From contig OX424570.1 in the NCBI GenBank assembly GCA_949152475.1, forward strand, positions 15,992,694-16,056,693: a stretch of DNA of 64,000 nt. The letters run 5' to 3'. Of this stretch, positions 60,699-64,000 are shown piece after piece (within the stretch, counting starts at the first letter, position 1; every line of letters starts with the position of its first letter). A model generated the notes under the pieces. That model did not search any database. It was not told the origin of the DNA and worked only from the letters and a program-made list of their open reading frames with translations. This stretch comes from Terebella lapidaria. Lineage: Eukaryota; Annelida; Polychaeta; Terebellida; Terebellidae. A program made the translations under genes and the position numbers.

Positions 60699-61745
60699 AT
60701 GGCCGATGACCGTTCGCTCAGTTTTGGGTGTCTCACCATTTTAGTCCTAATTAGAATCAACACTTGTAAAGGCTGTCTCTTTGAATCCTATGCAGGCGAC
60801 AGATTGCAGAGCTTCAACTGCAGTGAAAGTCTCCGAGTAAGAAGCCCAGCAGTGTGTAAGAAGTTGTGTCTCGAGAAGAATGATTCCTGTGCCGGGGTGA
60901 AATTCGCTCTACCGAGTACATGCGAATTGACTGATGAAACACCGACGGTAGTGGGCGCTGACACCAACTTCAAGGTTACAACTCCGAGTTTCTACTACAG
61001 TAAAGGTATGGGAGTTTATCCATAATATCTTGTTGTGTGCACTAGACAATGTAACATACCCAAAATACAATATTTGCGAATAGAAACAAAGCACGATCAT
61101 CCAAAGTTCATCCAAACTCACTGACGTCATCAGGGGCAGACAGTGTGTTAAATGTAGTTGTTTCTACTGTACACCTGATTAACTTAGTATACAACCGCCC
61201 AACATATGAAAACAACTTTAAAAACAAACAAACATGGAATAGATGCATGACAAGTACATTAGTGCCTATAGCATCTCTAGGCAAAAGGCTACTGAGTTTA
61301 TGATATATCCTCGGGGACAGATTTAACGATTAAAATTGATGTAAGTGGCATGTTGTCGACAACTTCAGTATGAACTCTGAACTGACACGTTTGTCACTAT
61401 ATGTCCCATTACACTATAATATTCACCAGTATCATTATTTAGATACCATAAATTCAGTAGCCAAGTAACAAGTCGTGTTGATTGTTTCGTCTCTCAGAAT
61501 GCAAGCACTCAAGCGACGGCAGGGACTATCGTGGTATGAAGTCAACCTCTATCTCGGGGCGAACCTGTCAGAGGTGGGATTCTCGGGATTCCGATTATGA
61601 CGATTATGATGACGTCACGAAATACCCGAATGCAAAATACAACAGAGAAAACTACTGCCGTAACCCGGATTTATGGCACAATCTCTGGTGTTATACCACC
61701 AATGCAAGTGTGGGGTGGGAAGACTGCGATATTCCCGACTGCTGA
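60699..61745 (+). CDS. Secreted PAN/apple-like plus kringle domain protein, two exons
   Basis: Exon 1 60699-61005, exon 2 61498-61745, joined in phase 1 across a 492-bp intron (donor GTATGG, acceptor CTCTCAG). The ATG at 60699 has a good context (A at -3, G at +4) and is followed by a hydrophobic stretch (GCLTILVLIRI) that reads as a signal peptide; an in-frame ATG at 60669 is the alternative. Mature exon 1 is a cysteine-rich region of about 80 residues resembling a PAN/apple domain. Exon 2 is one kringle: GRDYRG, SGRTCQRWDS, YNRENYCRNPD, LWCYTT, WEDCDIPDC, with the six expected cysteines, ending at TGA. About 180 residues, extracellular; kringles bind protein or lysine-type ligands, but this one's ligand is unknown. 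The loop after CQRWDS is acidic (DSDYDDYDDV), unusual for a kringle. The intron holds a copy of the interspersed repeat seen in the SLC16 introns. Confidence 0.8.
61075..61330 (-). repeat. Interspersed repeat R1 in the kringle gene intron
   Basis: gacgtcatcaggggcagaca, catggaatagatgcatgaca, aaaggctactgagttt and cctcggggacagattta match repeat R1 in the SLC16 introns, same orientation, more diverged. It makes up over half of the 492-bp intron. Confidence 0.75.
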
Positions 61746-62400
61746 GTATGACATCCCACACAAAGTGATTAATTTTCACTGATTGCCGGTATCTAGAAGT
61801 GTGTTAAAGGCGAAAGTGTGGGGAAAGTTACGAAGCCAACTGAAGCGAAATTTGTGCAGTTTTTTTTTAAATGTTCATTGTGTTTTATATAGCTTTATGT
61901 AGCAGTATGACATTTGGACTTCACATTTGGCCTTTGAATCACGTGTCACGAATGATAAAAAAAATAGCACAAAAATAATTATTTATTCTAGCATCCAAAT
62001 ATACACGATAGATGTATTTCTGCTAGCAGATAGCAATTTTCAAGCTTACTCTCGGTGAAGAGAGCTTCCCGGCTGATTATTTACAGTGAACAAAAGGTTG
62101 AAATTTTGCATAGTTCAAGCAATTTACTGTAGTAATTGGTTTCTGGCTTTTAGTGTGATTGTATGAAGTTTCCAGCTAAGAGTCAGGAACATATTTAAAC
62201 TATCACTGGAAACACGGATATTGGAATGTATGTTTTCACGTTAGTGTTCCAGATGTACCCAGTGTTCATAAAAAATGTTACCATGCAATGATTTAAATAA
62301 TCAGGGTTCGAGACAATCACTCACATTCAACTCATATAGAATGCATAATGAGTACACCTTCATCAAAGAAAAAACTTTTGGAAATGATGATTTTGCCCAT
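61746..62400. other. 3' region after the kringle gene, nothing recognised
   Basis: AT-rich, with no repeat family or coding signal recognised. No clear AATAAA was seen right after the stop. Confidence 0.4.
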
Positions 62401-62404
62401 TTAG

Positions 62405-63345
62405 GTTTTTAGCTCCGCTATGCCGAACGGCAGCGGAGCTTTAGCGATACCGTGTTGTCCGGCACCAGTCCTTCAGTCTATTTCCTCAATGAATGTTTGA
62501 TCAGTTTTGAAATTTTTGTTTCAAGACTCCCCTTGTATACCTTTGTGACGTGTATAACTTTCGTTGCCCTTGAACCGCCGGTCTTCGTGTGACGGCCATT
62601 TTGATTTTTGGAAAAGTCAGCGAAAAAAATTGTCCCAAATTAAGTCACTATTGGTTTTGCGCCATTTCCAGCCCTCAAATTTTTTTCCTTTGAAATTTTT
62701 GGACTTTGAAAGAAAAAAAAAACACACACACATTGCATAGGGGTGTCGGTACCACGGCCCTTTTGCCCTTTTGTTGCGGGGGCAGTACGGGGACAGAAAT
62801 GTGCCCCTCTATTCGGTACTGTTTTTCTCGCATTTCGGTGATGGTCGAATTGTGCACCAGCTTGACCTTTCAAAAACCCATAATATAGGCCCAAAATGGT
62901 CTGAAATACATAAATTGGCCGCTAGAGACAGGACGCTTTTAGATACAGCTCCGGTATGCATTATGAGCATAGATATATCAATGATATGGCACATCATTTG
63001 GTGACCTTGAATCTGACCTTATAGGACCTTGATTGGTTAATTTCAATTTAGCGCCCAAATTGAAATGTGTAAATTGACCTCTACAAACAAAACAACTGCA
63101 GATGAAGTTTGGCTTTGTATTATGAGCACACAGTGTATAGATGTAGGAAGACATATCTACATGTATTGCAGATCTTTCGGTGGTCTTGAACATGATTTAG
63201 GATCACCTTGAGTGGTAATTGTCGAGGTCCCTTCTGCCCTGATTAGTAAAAAAAAATATTCACATACTGTATGTGGATGGTTTGTTGACCTTGAATTTGA
63301 CCTTCAATGAAAGTCAAGGCACTAATTTTAGTGAAAGTTTTCTGG
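62405..63345 (+). repeat. Diverged hairpin-headed repeat related to the 134-bp family
   Basis: Opens with a hairpin (agctccgct atgccg aacggc agcggagct, 62411-62440), then gacgtgtataactttcgttg and gacggccattttga, which recall the head of the 51,876 family, and later gaccttgaatctgacc and gaccttgaatttgacc. No tandem core. Confidence 0.55.
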
Positions 63346-63856
63346 CCCAACAATGTGTATCATGGTCATAAATACATAACGAGTCTATTTTTATTTTGCA
63401 TAAATTTCTGTTATGATGTGTGTATATAATTGAACAATGTAGTAGCCTAGTAAACGAGTATTAGGCATAATAATGTAGGCTACTATTATCTTGGATAATG
63501 CGTGGTGTTCAATGAATATTTGAGCTCTTTTATATGAGCCTAACATACCCTCACTAATTTCAGTAGACCTAGTTCAAATACTGATGTTAACTGATAATTC
63601 AGCTGCTTCTCAATGTCCAAGAGACTCACGTTTGTGAACACGCGCATGCGGGGTTACCGTATACCCTATCAAGTTTATTTCATGATTACTTCATTATTAT
63701 ACAAAATGACACACCTTGTGATTAATGATGCCCCCACCCTTCAAAGTTGCTTCAGGCCCCCCGGATTACATTTGATATCATACATTACTATCGCAAGAGC
63801 AAAGAAACTGGCCACCAAAGTCCAGGAATGGCTATTTTCCGAATAAAATATTCATT

Positions 63857-63950
63857 TTAAGTTTAAGTTTAAGTTTATTTAATTTGTTATAGCGCTCAAT
63901 ACTGCAGAAAATACGCATTCATTGGCGCTTTACACGTGGAAAAAAATAAT
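63857..63950 (+). repeat. Dispersed repeat end with tttaag tract
   Basis: ttaagtttaagtttaagttt followed by gttatagcgct ... ggcgctttacacgtgg. Similar 'agcgctttac' ends are common in marine invertebrate repeats, but the family is not identified. It runs to the window edge. Confidence 0.4.
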
Positions 63951-64000
63951 TAGAGAGTAGATTTGGTTTCAAGTAACACGTAGGTAATACAAAATATAAC

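Overview
This is animal nuclear DNA, AT-rich and intron-bearing, most likely from a marine invertebrate. A lancelet, hemichordate or mollusc-like genome would fit, but the sequence alone does not settle the phylum. The case rests on spliced genes with GT-AG phase-1 introns, a PAN-like plus kringle secreted protein, a tandem family of SLC16-like (monocarboxylate transporter-type) carriers, and a dense, nested load of transposons and satellite-bearing repeats. There are no operons, ribosome binding sites or CRISPR arrays.

Layout. 1-19,316 (+): four tandem copies (A-D) of one five-exon SLC16-like gene. A lacks exon 1 because of the window edge, B has a one-base frameshift in exon 1, C is intact, and D is a 5'-truncated copy whose deletion joins the 3' flank of C to the middle of D's exon 2. 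A and B share a MITE with a GTAC target duplication that C and D lack, so the copies fall into two pairs. 19,317-26,754: the tail-to-tail centre of the cluster, with an inverted repeat whose right arm is split by a degenerate Ty3/gypsy-type LTR retrotransposon (TSD AGTAT). 26,755-35,215 (-): SLC16-like gene E, whose third intron holds a nearly identical 1,551-bp tandem duplication, a foldback element and two TIR elements. 39,310-46,098 (-): SLC16-like gene F, whose first intron is almost filled by a 147-bp satellite array bounded by small hairpins. 46,811-51,207: a decayed PIF/Harbinger-like DNA transposon with matching TIRs and a nested TTAA MITE. 51,876-60,212: three back-to-back or near-adjacent elements with hairpin ends and 134-bp minisatellite cores. 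60,699-61,745 (+): a two-exon kringle gene. 62,405-64,000: further repeats.

How it fits together. The six SLC16-like loci share one architecture: exon 1 starts MDER, exons 2-4 are 144, 675-702 and 123 nt, and all four introns are phase 1. They form a clustered carrier family whose substrates cannot be read from sequence. The most unusual signal is non-genic. Two unrelated tandem-repeat families, 134 bp and 147 bp, both repeat nuclear-receptor half-sites in DR1 and extended half-site arrangement, giving roughly fifty closely spaced candidate sites, one array lying inside gene F. Paired perfect CRE palindromes are also kept after each of the four plus-strand transporter copies.
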